Assembly (NCBI GenBank): GCA_927797885.1
Contig: OV696605.1
Coordinates: 2,827,157-2,891,156, forward strand
DNA from: Gloeomargaritales cyanobacterium VI4D9
GTDB lineage: Bacteria > Cyanobacteriota > Cyanobacteriia > Gloeomargaritales > Gloeomargaritaceae
Reading direction: 5' to 3'
Length of the DNA: 64,000 nt
The notes below the pieces were generated by a model. The model had not been told where the DNA came from. It saw only the letters and a list, made by a program, of their open reading frames with translations, and made no database searches. Positions 54,540 through 63,266 of this stretch are shown one piece after another (the first letter of the stretch is position 1; each line of letters opens with the position of its first letter). The position numbers were made by a program, and so were the translations under genes.

Positions 54540-55895
54540 TTAATCACCCTGCTGTTCCAACATCCGTGCCAATAATACTTCATAAATCGGTTCCCCACCC
54601 AGATATTGTGCAGTCAATGTCGCTGTTAAACAAGTAACCAATAGGGGCACAATCAACTGAAAATTGCCGGTAATTTCCAACGTCAAAACAATCGCCGTCA
54701 GGGGTGCCCGTACCGTCGCCGCCACTAAGCCCCCCATCCCCGCAATGGTCAATACCCCCGGTTCCGGCAACCAGTCAGGCAGGACGGCATACACCCCCTG
54801 AGCCAACCCCTGACTCAAAAGCGTGGCAATCGCCAACAGGGGCGCAAAAATCCCCCCCGGTGCCCCCGACCCGTAGCACAGCACCGTCATGACCAGGCGC
54901 AGGAGAAACAAGCCCCACAGTGCCGGCGCTGCGGACAAATGATTCAGCGACCAGAGGATCACCTGCTCCCCACCGCTGACCAACGGGTGGTACAGATGGG
55001 CATTCCCCGCCAAACTCGGCTGGTAAATATACCCCAACAGCCCCACCCCAGCACCGAATAGCACCGCCTGGAGCGAAAAGAACCGGCGCCCCACCCACCC
55101 CAGCCCATCCAGCGCCAGCACCAAGCCCCGGTTAAACCCATAGCCAACCATCCCCAGCCCCAACCCCGCCCCCGCAAACACCCACAGGGACACCAACGGG
55201 GGAGCCGAGTAAATTTTAATCGGCAGAACCGTCTCATCCCAACCCAGTGCCTGGATCACCACCATCGTCATCACGCAGGCGCAGGTCACACTCTGATACG
55301 CCCGCACCTCATCCTGGAATTGGGGACGCATTTCCTCTAACACAAACAAAATCCCCGCCAAAGGGGCATTAAACGCCGCCGTCAACCCCGCCGCCGCCCC
55401 CGCCGCCACCAACACCCGGGCTTCTTCCTGCGAAAACTTCGCCCAACGGCTGAACAGATGTCCCAGACTGCCACCCATCTGAATCGTCGGTCCCTCCCGC
55501 CCCAACACCATGCCACTGACCAACATCAACCAGCCACTCACAAATTTCACCGGCAACACCCGCCCACTCCGCAAAGGTAATTTGCCCGCCAAAAACCCTT
55601 CTATTTGGGGAATGCCACTCCCCCCCGTTTCCGGTGCCCACCGCCGCATCAGCCAAAACCCCGCCAGCACCATCAGAGCCGAAACCCCCAGCGCCAGCGC
55701 CAACTGCCCCCCAGGACTGTCCCCCAGCACCGCCAGCAGGTCAAAACGCCTTTGGGTGCCCCAACGCACCGCCTGCCGGAAGCCACCCCCCACCAGCCCC
55801 ACCGCCATACCCGTCAGTCCCGCCGCCAGCAACACCCACCAGGGTCGGTAGGTTAAGGGAGATAATTGCTTAACCACATTCTTTTTTCGCCTCAT
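54540..55895 (-). CDS. CLC-family chloride/proton antiporter
   Basis: 451 residues from the ATG at 55895 (AAGGCGGCGA before it); an upstream ATG at 55937 is possible. The chloride-binding motifs are all present: GSGIPQ, GREGPTIQMG (gating glutamate, so a proton-coupled exchanger is expected), GSGAPGGIFAP and a late tyrosine region. No CBS domains. It would move 2 Cl- per H+ across plasma or thylakoid membranes. It lies upstream of the BcsB-like gene, with no evident functional link. Confidence 0.92.
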   Translation of the reverse strand: MRRKKNVVKQLSPLTYRPWWVLLAAGLTGMAVGLVGGGFRQAVRWGTQRRFDLLAVLGDSPGGQLALALGVSALMVLAGFWLMRRWAPETGGSGIPQIEGFLAGKLPLRSGRVLPVKFVSGWLMLVSGMVLGREGPTIQMGGSLGHLFSRWAKFSQEEARVLVAAGAAAGLTAAFNAPLAGILFVLEEMRPQFQDEVRAYQSVTCACVMTMVVIQALGWDETVLPIKIYSAPPLVSLWVFAGAGLGLGMVGYGFNRGLVLALDGLGWVGRRFFSLQAVLFGAGVGLLGYIYQPSLAGNAHLYHPLVSGGEQVILWSLNHLSAAPALWGLFLLRLVMTVLCYGSGAPGGIFAPLLAIATLLSQGLAQGVYAVLPDWLPEPGVLTIAGMGGLVAATVRAPLTAIVLTLEITGNFQLIVPLLVTCLTATLTAQYLGGEPIYEVLLARMLEQQGD

Positions 55896-56023
55896 TCGCC
55901 GCCTTGAGCAACCACCCCGGCGGTCCCAGTTCCACATTCTGCATCAAGTGGGTTTAAACTGTATCCCGTTTAATAGGCTGTACCTGTATCTAGGCGTAAT
56001 TGAATGGTGTTGGGTTAGGGAAA

Positions 56024-56122
56024 TTAATTGCGTTTGTACTGCATATAAGCCGCCATGAACAAACCCGCTAGCGTCACCGACACCAATCCCAAAACAATAC
56101 TGAGCACCAAGGGTTCAACCAT
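56024..56122 (-). CDS. petG: Cytochrome b6f complex subunit PetG
   Basis: A 32-residue gene: [20 protein letters not shown] followed by [12 protein letters not shown]. The MVEPLL.GIVLGL...TL.GLF.AAY.QYKR pattern is that of PetG, a one-helix subunit needed for b6f assembly. It ends after QYKRN, five residues shorter than the common 37-residue form (a Pro-Asn-Glu-Leu-type tail is missing). It is divergent from cobS across 46 bp and downstream of nothing on its own strand, so it probably has its own promoter. Confidence 0.95.
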   Translation of the reverse strand: MVEPLVLSIVLGLVSVTLAGLFMAAYMQYKRN

Positions 56123-56168
56123 GTTTTTAACCTGTTAGGGTGAAAGCGTTCAAGTCAATTTTAGCGCA

Positions 56169-56927
56169 ATGGGCGGGCTATGGCGGCGGTTTTGGGGAGC
56201 GGTGGCGTTCTACACGGTTCTGCCAGTGCCGCCGGGGGCAGAGGTGCGGCAGGTGGCGGTGTGGGCACCCTTGATTGGCGTGTTGTTGGGGACAATACTG
56301 TTTCTGGCGGATGGGTTGCTGGCGCCCATGCCCCTCTTGCCCCGCAGTGGCTTGCTGGTGGCGTTGGGGGTAGCGTTGACCGGGGGACTGCACCTGGACG
56401 GGGTGATGGATACGGCGGATGGCTTGGGTGTAACTGACCCCAAACGGCGGTTGACCGTCATGCAGGACAGTCGCACCGGAGCCTATGGGGTGATGGCGGG
56501 GTGTCTGGTCATTGTCCTCAAAATGATTGCCCTGGCGAGTTTGCCGACCGACCGGTTTTGGCTGTTGACCGGGGCGATGGGGTGGGGGCGGTGGGGACAG
56601 GTGACAGCCATTAGTTTTTATCCCTACCTGCGCCCGGAAGGGAAGGGGAAAATCCACCATCGGGAGCCGCTCCGGTGGCAATGGGTGCCGGGCTTGGTGC
56701 TTTTACTGGGCTGGGCAGGGCTGTGGGGGGGCATGACCGGTCAATTCACCTTGCCCCTGGCGCTCACGGGCTGGGGATGCGGCTTGGCGGTGACCGTCGG
56801 CTTTGCCCTGCACCGGCGGTTGGGGGGGCACACGGGGGATACCTACGGAGCGGTGGTGGAATGGGTAGAAACCCTGTGCTGGTGCGCCATGACCCGCTTT
56901 TTTCCCGGTGGTTCCCCTTTATCATAA
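56169..56927 (+). CDS. cobS: Cobalamin synthase (adenosylcobinamide-GDP ribazoletransferase)
   Basis: The 252-residue membrane enzyme joins alpha-ribazole to adenosylcobinamide-GDP, closing the cobalamin nucleotide loop. The metal-binding block GGLHLDGVMDTADGLG and the phosphate loop DSRTGAYGVMA are characteristic; several helices follow, and the C-terminal GGHTGDTYGAVVEWVETL is conserved. It starts 46 bp from the divergent petG. No B12 riboswitch is visible upstream. Confidence 0.95.
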   Translation: MGGLWRRFWGAVAFYTVLPVPPGAEVRQVAVWAPLIGVLLGTILFLADGLLAPMPLLPRSGLLVALGVALTGGLHLDGVMDTADGLGVTDPKRRLTVMQDSRTGAYGVMAGCLVIVLKMIALASLPTDRFWLLTGAMGWGRWGQVTAISFYPYLRPEGKGKIHHREPLRWQWVPGLVLLLGWAGLWGGMTGQFTLPLALTGWGCGLAVTVGFALHRRLGGHTGDTYGAVVEWVETLCWCAMTRFFPGGSPLS

Positions 56928-56967
56928 ATGCTTAGGTCTGAATGCAAACATTTCCTGAACCAAAAAT

Positions 56968-58518
56968 ATGGACTACGCCATTGATTTTGGGAGTAGCAAT
57001 ACGGTGATTGCCCGCCGTTCTCCTGCGACGGGTCAGCCGGAAACGGTGGCGTTAGCGGGGTTATCGCAAGCGGATGGGTTGATCCCCACCCTAGCCTGTT
57101 GGGCGCATGCGGAGCAAAGGGAATTATATTGTGGTCAAGAGGTGCGGGAATATGTGCAAAAAAAATCCCCACAAACCCCTATTTTTCATCACTTCAAACG
57201 GCAATTATTACAACTCCAAACCCCAGAAGATTCCCAGATCAAACAGGTGGGGGAATGGTTTTTACAACGGTTGCTGCGGGGGATTGCACAGCAAAATTAT
57301 TCCCTGGATACGTTGGTCTTAACCGCCCCCGTAGATGCGTTTGAATCCTATCGGCAATGGTTAGCATCCGTAGCGCAGGCATGGCCGTTTCACGAAATTC
57401 GCCTATTAGATGAACCGACGGCGGCGGCGATTGGCTATGGGGTGGCGGCGAGTGAAATTGTCCTGGTCATGGACTTCGGGGGCGGTACCCTGGATTTGGC
57501 TCTCGTTCAACTGCAACGACCGGGCACCAAAACCCATCTGGGCTGGATACTGCGCTCTGGCACCCGGCAATTTACCGGGGCGCAACCGACCCGCCAAGCC
57601 CAAATCCTGGCAAAAGTCGGGCTAAATCTGGGGGGAGCCGATATTGACCAGTGGATTTTTACCTATTTACTAAAAAAACAGGGTTGCACATCTGAAGAGC
57701 GGGTTCCCCTCACCCTACAGATCGCTGAAGCCCTCAAAATTCAACTTTCCACCCAACCGCAAGCCAATCAATTGTATTTTAACCCGCACGATCACTGCAC
57801 CCAAAATTGGTTTTTAGAACGCACGGAATTGGATCAAATTCTGCGGGATTATGGTTTTTTTACCCAGTTGGATGGGGCAATGCAAAATTTACTAAATCAG
57901 GCGCAGGTGCAGGGCTATCGTCCGCAGGATGTGGATGCGGTGTTACTCATTGGCGGCACCAGCCAAATGCCCGCTATTCATCAGTGGTTGCAGGGTTATT
58001 TCCCCAGGGAAAAAATTCAGCAAAACCGTTCCCTTACCGCCGTCGCCTATGGTGCTTTGGGGGTGAATTTGGCGGTCAAAATTGAGGATTTCTTGTATCA
58101 CAGTTACGGCCTGCGCTACTGGGATAAACGGCGGCAGGCACACCATTGGCACGAACTCATCCCCGCCGGTCACCCCTACCCCAGCCCGGAACCGGTGGAA
58201 TTGGTTCTGGGGGCTTCCCAACCGGAGCAGACGGCACTGGAATTGGTCTTGGGGGAATTGAGCTACCCCACCGGACAAGGGGCGGTTTACTTCCACAATG
58301 GGCGGCTCGTCCTGCGCCCCCAACCCCTGACCACCCCCCAGGTGCAGATGCTCAAGGAACGACTGCTCCTCCCCCTCGACCCCCCCGGTCAACCGGGACA
58401 GGACCGCCTCCATCTGGCTTTCACCGTCAACCGCCAGCGCCAACTCTGCCTCACCGCCCGAGACCTGCTCACCGGCCAGGTCATCCGCCCCGACCAACCC
58501 CTGCTCACCCTCGCTTGA
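56968..58518 (+). CDS. Hsp70-superfamily actin-like ATPase (short DnaK relative)
   Basis: 516 residues, against about 640 in DnaK. The nucleotide-binding domain has phosphate-1 DFGSSNTVIA, phosphate-2 VMDFGGGTLDLAL, DEPTAAAIGYGV and adenosine LIGGTSQMPAIHQWL, all intact. The C-terminal 130 residues are beta-rich but lack a recognisable full substrate-binding lid, as in the Hsp70-like proteins common in cyanobacteria. No DnaJ or GrpE is adjacent. Client and role are unknown. Confidence 0.88.
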   Translation: MDYAIDFGSSNTVIARRSPATGQPETVALAGLSQADGLIPTLACWAHAEQRELYCGQEVREYVQKKSPQTPIFHHFKRQLLQLQTPEDSQIKQVGEWFLQRLLRGIAQQNYSLDTLVLTAPVDAFESYRQWLASVAQAWPFHEIRLLDEPTAAAIGYGVAASEIVLVMDFGGGTLDLALVQLQRPGTKTHLGWILRSGTRQFTGAQPTRQAQILAKVGLNLGGADIDQWIFTYLLKKQGCTSEERVPLTLQIAEALKIQLSTQPQANQLYFNPHDHCTQNWFLERTELDQILRDYGFFTQLDGAMQNLLNQAQVQGYRPQDVDAVLLIGGTSQMPAIHQWLQGYFPREKIQQNRSLTAVAYGALGVNLAVKIEDFLYHSYGLRYWDKRRQAHHWHELIPAGHPYPSPEPVELVLGASQPEQTALELVLGELSYPTGQGAVYFHNGRLVLRPQPLTTPQVQMLKERLLLPLDPPGQPGQDRLHLAFTVNRQRQLCLTARDLLTGQVIRPDQPLLTLA

Positions 58519-58522
58519 AAAA

Positions 58523-58553
58523 CTTGACAATCTTGTAAATAGTTTGTTACATT
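58523..58553 (+). promoter_or_regulatory. Promoter before the 89-aa membrane protein
   Basis: TTGACA (58523-58528) and, 18 bases on, TACATT resemble a sigma-70 -35/-10 pair. The -10-like box overlaps the HLR1-like repeat at 58546. Confidence 0.5.
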
Positions 58554-58563
58554 TATTTACATA
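58546..58563 (+). promoter_or_regulatory. HLR1-like RpaB binding site
   Basis: GTTACATT-TA-TTTACATA fits the high-light regulatory 1 consensus, two (G/T)TTACA(T/A)(T/A) direct repeats spaced by 2 bp, exactly. HLR1 is bound by the response regulator RpaB at high-light-inducible and photosystem genes. Overlap with the -10 region would fit repression under low light. Confidence 0.65.
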
Positions 58564-58591
58564 AGGTTAAATTACCAATGGAGACCCAGTT

Positions 58592-58861
58592 ATGCGGACA
58601 GATTTTGAATTTCGTAACCCAGCGTTGTTAGGCCCGGTCGTCTTTCGGCCTAGCTTCAATCAGTTTGAGACGATCACGGCCACCCAAGCCTGGTCCTTGT
58701 TTTTCACCGCCAGCCAGGAAGACAATGCCCTGGGCTACAACCCGGAAATTGGTCGTTTTTTGAATGGGGCTTTGTTCGCCGTGGTCTTTTTCGGTGGGGC
58801 TTGGACGCTGTTGTTCAAAAACTCCTATTTAGTTTGGCAATTGCTCCAGCAGTTGGGCTAA
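58592..58861 (+). CDS. Small membrane protein under a probable HLR1 promoter
   Basis: 89 residues; GGAGA lies upstream. I do not recognise the family with certainty. The N-terminal half is soluble (FRNPALLGPVVFRPSFNQFE), residues 28-40 are amphipathic, and about 58-80 form a membrane helix after YNPEIGRFLNGALFAVVFFG. The E-x-G-R-x-x-N-G spacing recalls, but does not match, the chlorophyll-binding motif of HLIPs. The HLR1-like site suggests a photosynthesis- or light-stress-related product (inference). Its stop overlaps the convergent Nif11-like gene by 4 bp. Confidence 0.7.
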   Translation: MRTDFEFRNPALLGPVVFRPSFNQFETITATQAWSLFFTASQEDNALGYNPEIGRFLNGALFAVVFFGGAWTLLFKNSYLVWQLLQQLG

Positions 58862-59214
58862 TTCGGCACCAAGAAGCGAAATAGCCGCACCAGGAGCGGG
58901 TGGGGATTGGCGGCGGCAAACACCAAGCCAGTCACCTGCCCCCCTGCTTCTTCCGTCCACAGGCTCATGGTCTGTTCACTGCGGCATTCCTGTAGTAATT
59001 GCTCAATCGTCATCTGGGAGCGGTCAGGGGGGGGTTCTGCCATCCCCAAAGCCACTTGGACTTCGGCGGGGGTGACGCTCAAACCCGCTTCCGTCGCTAG
59101 GGTGACGACCATGTGCACCAGGGTATCCGGGTCGGTAGCCTCCCGAAACCGTTCCTGTTGCGCCGGGTCTTGCATCACCTGTTCCAGAAAAGCCTGGATT
59201 TCTGCGGGAGTCAT
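58858..59214 (-). CDS. Nif11-domain-like protein downstream of hrcA
   Basis: 118 residues. The N-terminus MTPAEIQAFLEQVMQDPAQQ and then ATDPDTLVHMVVTLATEAGL, with SVTPAEVQ, matches the Nif11/nitrile-hydratase-leader-like domain. The C-terminal half (60-118) is unique and ends in a hydrophobic LLVRLFRFLVPN. The Gly-Gly cleavage site of Nif11-type RiPP precursors is absent and no maturation enzymes are nearby. It lies 17 bp after the small membrane-protein gene, probably in the hrcA transcript. I chose the ATG at 59214. Confidence 0.65.
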   Translation of the reverse strand: MTPAEIQAFLEQVMQDPAQQERFREATDPDTLVHMVVTLATEAGLSVTPAEVQVALGMAEPPPDRSQMTIEQLLQECRSEQTMSLWTEEAGGQVTGLVFAAANPHPLLVRLFRFLVPN

Positions 59215-59231
59215 GGGGTCAAGCTCAGGGG

Positions 59232-59402
59232 TTATAGGATTAAAAATCCCACGAAATGGGTCATTCGCCAACCCATTTCCAGGGCAGGGGCGGGTTGCAT
59301 CGGTCCCCGGCTGTCCAAAACCAGGGTGATCAGTAAATAGATCACCCCCAACAGAATTGCCACCGCTCCCGTCAGAATCGCCGTAATTTTGCCCCGTTCC
59401 AT
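59232..59402 (-). CDS. 56-residue membrane protein between hrcA and the Nif11-like gene
   Basis: MERGKITAILTGAVAILLGV continues to IYLLITLVLDSRG and a short Pro/Met-rich tail. A single helix (about 6-29) precedes a conserved-looking LDSRG turn, a form I associate with small unnamed cyanobacterial membrane proteins. It starts 2 bp after the hrcA stop, with AGGG before the ATG, so it is almost certainly translated from the hrcA mRNA. Function unknown. Confidence 0.7.
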   Translation of the reverse strand: MERGKITAILTGAVAILLGVIYLLITLVLDSRGPMQPAPALEMGWRMTHFVGFLIL

Positions 59403-59404
59403 CC

Positions 59405-60454
59405 CTAGGTTCCCCCCAGGGATTGGGACACATAGGCGGCTCCCGCCCGCACCAGGGCGATCATCCGGGCATAGGGCATCCGTTTGGGACCCAGGATTGC
59501 CACCGCCCCCACCGGCACCCCATCTTGGGAGTACATGGTGGAGACCAAACTACAGGTGTGCATGGGTTCCAGGGGATTTTCCTGACCGATAATCACCCGC
59601 ACCGGTGCCGTTTCATGCCAGAGCAGTGCCCCCAGGCGCTCTTGCTCTGTCTCCAGCACCTGCATCACCGGCTGGACTTGCCCAGATTGTTGAAATTCCG
59701 GTTGTCGCAGAGCCGCCGCCAGCCCACTAATCACCAGGGGCGTTGGGGTGGTGGGCTGTCCCCAATCCCGCAACTGTTGGGTCAAGGGGGGCATGAGCGT
59801 CCGCAACCAGTCCCCGTAGGAAGCAAATTCCCGTTCCAATGCCGCCCAATCCAGGTTGATAATTTCCCGCAAGGCCCGCCCCTGCAAGTGGTAGTTCAAA
59901 AATTGTCCCACCATTTCCAATGCTGATTCCACCTCCACCTGCGCCGGGGGCGACCAATCCAACAGGGTGGACTCCACCCGTTCCCCTTCCAAAACCACCA
60001 TCAAGGCCACCCGTTCCCCCACCGCCACCAGGCGCAAATGCCGCAATCGGGCACTGCGGGTTTGGGGACGGGTCACCAAAATAATCGAACCACTCAGTTG
60101 GGAAAGCAGTTGGGCCGCCTGCCGCAACACCCCCTCCAAATGCTCAACCCCGGTGGGCAAGGGGGGGTCAACCAGGGGTGGGCTGACCGGTTCGCCCCGA
60201 TGCAGTAACCAATCCACATACCGCCGGTATCCCAAATCCGAGGGAATCCGCCCCGCTGAGGGATGGGGTTGGTAAAGCAAACCCGCCTGTTCCAACCGTC
60301 CCATGGTTTGCCGAATCGTGGCCGGGCTGGCGGGAATCTGATACTGGGTCATCAGGGTACGGGAACCCACCGGCTCTCCCGTCGCCACGTAGTGTTCTAC
60401 CGTGGCCTGTAGTACCCGTTGCTGACGTTCTGTCAATTCCCCAGTTTGCCCCAT
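59405..60454 (-). CDS. hrcA: Heat-inducible transcription repressor
   Basis: 349 residues. N-terminal winged helix (LTERQQRVLQATVEHYVATG; EPVGSRTL; SPATIRQTMGRLEQAGLL; HPSAGRIPSDLGYRRYVD) is the HrcA hallmark. A GAF-like middle and inserted dimerisation region follow, with the end block GPKRMPYARMIALVR. HrcA binds CIRCE operators of groE and related genes and is tuned by GroEL. No CIRCE sequence is seen in this window, so its targets lie elsewhere. It leads a small operon with two short genes. Confidence 0.95.
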   Translation of the reverse strand: MGQTGELTERQQRVLQATVEHYVATGEPVGSRTLMTQYQIPASPATIRQTMGRLEQAGLLYQPHPSAGRIPSDLGYRRYVDWLLHRGEPVSPPLVDPPLPTGVEHLEGVLRQAAQLLSQLSGSIILVTRPQTRSARLRHLRLVAVGERVALMVVLEGERVESTLLDWSPPAQVEVESALEMVGQFLNYHLQGRALREIINLDWAALEREFASYGDWLRTLMPPLTQQLRDWGQPTTPTPLVISGLAAALRQPEFQQSGQVQPVMQVLETEQERLGALLWHETAPVRVIIGQENPLEPMHTCSLVSTMYSQDGVPVGAVAILGPKRMPYARMIALVRAGAAYVSQSLGGT

Positions 60455-60532
60455 GCCCCTGCAAATCCCAGCCTTAAAAAGGTTTTATGAATAAATTATT
60501 TTATATGATATAGATATATGATGCCCAATCCC

Positions 60533-60554
60533 TCCCAACTTGGCAAGTTAGGGG
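60533..60554. promoter_or_regulatory. Palindrome, possible operator
   Basis: AACTTG-G-CAAGTT is a perfect 6+6 palindrome extended by CC/GG pairs (TCCCAACTTGGCAAGTTAGGGG). It lies about 105 bp before the 298-aa gene and just beyond the hrcA promoter side. No U-tract follows, so an operator is more likely than a terminator. Confidence 0.35.
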
Positions 60555-60658
60555 ATAATGGCTAAGTTGAGCAGGTTGCCATCGGGTTGACCCCATGGTA
60601 TTATGGATTTAGCTAAAGGCTCAACCCCACGGCGAAAATTCAAAAAAGGAACGAAATT

Positions 60659-61555
60659 ATGCGTCAGAACACCAAAGCCAAAGTTATCACCATTGGGGGC
60701 ATCCCTATGCCCGTTTACATGGATGCAGATGGCGAGTATCGCTGGTCAATGCGTCAGGCGAGTAAAGCTGTTGGGTTTAATGAAGGCTGGTTGAGTGATA
60801 CTTTGCGCACGGAGGGTAATGCCCTTATTAAGCTGAAAGGCTACGGCTTCAAAGGAGATATTGTTGAGTTTCAGGGACAGGGCTTCATTGAAGGAAACTT
60901 GATCTCGACTGAAGATTTTATGGCGATGATCATGTATGCTGCCGTCGTTGGTGTGCGTAAACAAGCTATCTCTCTCCTTGCTGCCGCCTTTCATGAAACC
61001 TTAGAAAGACGGGCTGATCATGCCTTCGGCATCATTAGAGATGAGGATGAGTATATTCAGAAATTCGAGTTTCGCCATGCCTCAATTCTTTTAAACAAAG
61101 ATCTACGTTCTGCAATTGGTGAGTGGATTGAGAACAACCAATCATCTCTTCAGGAGTATACAAGACAGTATTCCATTAAAGGTGGTCAACGAGGAATATA
61201 TGCCTCTGCTTTAGGCATGATTTACCAATTGACCTTTGGACGAAATAAAAGAGAGATTAACCAAATGTTGGATATTAAACACTACGAGACACCTAAGGAT
61301 AATGTTCTGGTGACGCAACTCCAGCGCATTGCTCAAATTGAAGATCTTGCTGCCAAATACATTCGACGCAAAGGTTTCAACCCGATTGAAGCGATTAGCG
61401 CTGCTGCTGAAGCTCTGATGATTGACCCGGAGGAGCCTCGCCTTGGGGATCGGATTACTCGACAGGATGTCCACCGTGTTTTACAAGCCAAGCAAAAGTT
61501 GAGTTCTGCGAAAAACAGCAAATCAACTTCTAAACTACCCCCATCAACGGTGTAG
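60659..61555 (+). CDS. Unknown protein, possibly a phage antirepressor-like regulator
   Basis: 298 residues; AAGGA lies eight bases before the ATG. I do not recognise the family firmly. The N-terminus (YRWSMRQASKAVGFNEGWLS) looks like the start of Bro-N/KilA-N or P63C-type phage regulators. The middle is helical (AISLLAAAFHETLERRADHA), and a late IYQLTFGRNKREINQML recalls the C-terminal part of such proteins. The C-terminus is Lys/Ser-rich. It is clearly A+T-richer than its neighbours and is followed at once by a family B element, so it was probably acquired. Confidence 0.55.
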   Translation: MRQNTKAKVITIGGIPMPVYMDADGEYRWSMRQASKAVGFNEGWLSDTLRTEGNALIKLKGYGFKGDIVEFQGQGFIEGNLISTEDFMAMIMYAAVVGVRKQAISLLAAAFHETLERRADHAFGIIRDEDEYIQKFEFRHASILLNKDLRSAIGEWIENNQSSLQEYTRQYSIKGGQRGIYASALGMIYQLTFGRNKREINQMLDIKHYETPKDNVLVTQLQRIAQIEDLAAKYIRRKGFNPIEAISAAAEALMIDPEEPRLGDRITRQDVHRVLQAKQKLSSAKNSKSTSKLPPSTV

Positions 61556-61560
61556 CAGTC

Positions 61561-61677
61561 TATAGTAATTTCAAACAAGTTTGCGACATTCACTTTTACC
61601 TGCAAACCCTGTCCTAGAAGGGGATACAGTGATTACCAGTGCCTCAAAGTGTTGCATTTTCTTGTGAAACGACTATA
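61561..61677. repeat. Family B MITE-like element, copy 2
   Basis: 117 bp from TATAGTAATTTCAAACAAG to GAAACGACTATA. It aligns over its length with the reverse strand of the nested copy at 37164-37277. The flanking bases include TA at both ends, fitting TA insertion. No ORF. Confidence 0.75.
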
Positions 61678-61681
61678 ACTC

Positions 61682-62215
61682 CTACTTCAGCCGTTCCATC
61701 AGTTGACTCACGGGATTGAATCCGGGTGGAAACTGGGTCGAGTCGCTGTAGTTTGCCCCCACCAAATCCGCTTGAGCCAGTTGGGTATCGGTTAAATTGG
61801 CTCCAAACAGTACCGCCTGTCGGAGGTCGGTCTTCGCCAAATTCGCCCCGGTTAACTGTGCCCGGAAGAGATTGGCCTGCCGCAGATTGGCTGTTGCCAG
61901 ATTCGCCCCGCTCAAATCTGCCTCCCCCAGATTGGCACCTTCTAAATTGGCACCTTCCAAATTGGCATTGCGGAGATTCACCCTGCGTAAATCCGCCCCC
62001 GCCAGCGTCACCCCGCTCAAATTGGCTCCCCTGAAATCCGTGCCCGTGAGGATTGCCTTCGCAAACGTTTGCCCCGATAAATTCGCTCCTTGCAGTTGAC
62101 AGTTGCTACACCGGCTGGTGGTTTGCAGTTTTTGTAAATCTTTTGTATGGCTACAACCTATCACAAGCAGGGCGAAGCCTAACATGATTAACCCAACATC
62201 CCGACGCAGACGCAT
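61682..62215 (-). CDS. Pentapeptide-repeat lipoprotein
   Basis: 177 residues from the ATG at 62215 (GGTGG upstream). The signal ends in the lipobox VIGC (Cys at about 21). Residues 40-150 are about 22 pentapeptide repeats A(D/N)LXX, which fold as a right-handed quadrilateral beta-helix. A Cys pair (SRCSNC) precedes the repeats. Such proteins are abundant in cyanobacteria; an outer or plasma membrane lipoprotein location is expected, but the function is unknown. Confidence 0.88.
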   Translation of the reverse strand: MRLRRDVGLIMLGFALLVIGCSHTKDLQKLQTTSRCSNCQLQGANLSGQTFAKAILTGTDFRGANLSGVTLAGADLRRVNLRNANLEGANLEGANLGEADLSGANLATANLRQANLFRAQLTGANLAKTDLRQAVLFGANLTDTQLAQADLVGANYSDSTQFPPGFNPVSQLMERLK

Positions 62216-62309
62216 ACATCCACCGATGACGTTATCAACAACCTGAACTATTGGCATGGGAACGATGAATTGATGGTGAAACTCACCTCTATCCCATGTA
62301 CCCAGGGGG

Positions 62310-63266
62310 TCAGACCCGCCCCAACGCTAATCCTACCACCAACATCCCCAGGACAAAAAAAGGCTGAGCGCTCGCCTGGTATTTCACATCATTCGCCAGG
62401 GGGTCGCGCAAAAAATACATATCTTGAAATGTGATTTGGGGAATCACCAACAGCAATAAAATGGTGGCATAAAGTTGTTGACCAATGGTGATCAAATAAA
62501 CCGCCACCCCGATTTGGAATAAATCAATCATGCCCGCACTAATCCAAGCCGCCCTTTGCACCCCAAATTGCACCGGTAGGGAGGCCAAACCCAACTCCCG
62601 ATCCCCTTCAATACTCTTAAAATCATTCACCACCGCAATCCCCAGCCCCGCCAAACTATAAAACAAAGTCAGAATCACAATGGTTGGATTCAAGGTACCA
62701 AACAGGGCATGACCCGCACACCAGGGTAGGGCAATATAACTCGCCCCCAAAGCGTAATTTCCCAGCCAGCCATTTTGTTTCAATTTCAACGGGGGAGCCG
62801 AATAAATAAACGCCAAAAATGTACCAATAACCGCAATGGTGGTAATCACCGGCCAGGACTGCCCCGACCAAATATCTAAAAATAAAGCCAACCCCAGACC
62901 CGCCAGCAACAACAACCAAATTTGGGCGATCACTTGCCCCAGGGGAATCGCTCCAGAGGGAATCGGTCGGTAGGGTTCATTGATGGCATCAATTTCCCGG
63001 TCATAAAAATCATTCAAGGTCTGGGTATAACCGGTCATCAACGGCCCCGACAGCAACATACAGGTCAAGACTTTCAAAATATCTTCCCACCGCCATTGAA
63101 ATCCCCCGGAGGACGCACTGCCACACAAAACCCCCCAAATCAGGGGAATCCAGGTAATGGGTTTCATCAATTGCAACCGCAGGCGCCACTTAGGCAGGTT
63201 TTGCACCTGCGCTCCCTTCATCCCCAGCATTTGCCGCACCTGGGCTTGGCTTTCTGCTTCACTCAT
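62310..63266 (-). CDS. chlG: Chlorophyll synthase
   Basis: The 318-residue UbiA-superfamily prenyltransferase attaches phytyl or geranylgeranyl chains to chlorophyllide a. Prenyl-diphosphate motifs are [20 protein letters not shown] and [19 protein letters not shown]; eight or nine membrane helices. The N-terminus (QMLGMKGA) and the whole length match cyanobacterial ChlG. The gene is monocistronic on the minus strand with a 52-bp gap from the pentapeptide gene start. Confidence 0.95.
   Translation of the reverse strand: MSEAESQAQVRQMLGMKGAQVQNLPKWRLRLQLMKPITWIPLIWGVLCGSASSGGFQWRWEDILKVLTCMLLSGPLMTGYTQTLNDFYDREIDAINEPYRPIPSGAIPLGQVIAQIWLLLLAGLGLALFLDIWSGQSWPVITTIAVIGTFLAFIYSAPPLKLKQNGWLGNYALGASYIALPWCAGHALFGTLNPTIVILTLFYSLAGLGIAVVNDFKSIEGDRELGLASLPVQFGVQRAAWISAGMIDLFQIGVAVYLITIGQQLYATILLLLVIPQITFQDMYFLRDPLANDVKYQASAQPFFVLGMLVVGLALGRV

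Noticed and set aside
58858-59214. RiPP precursor with a Nif11 leader
   Set aside because: There is no Gly-Gly cleavage motif, no Cys/Ser/Thr-rich core and no modification or export enzyme close by.
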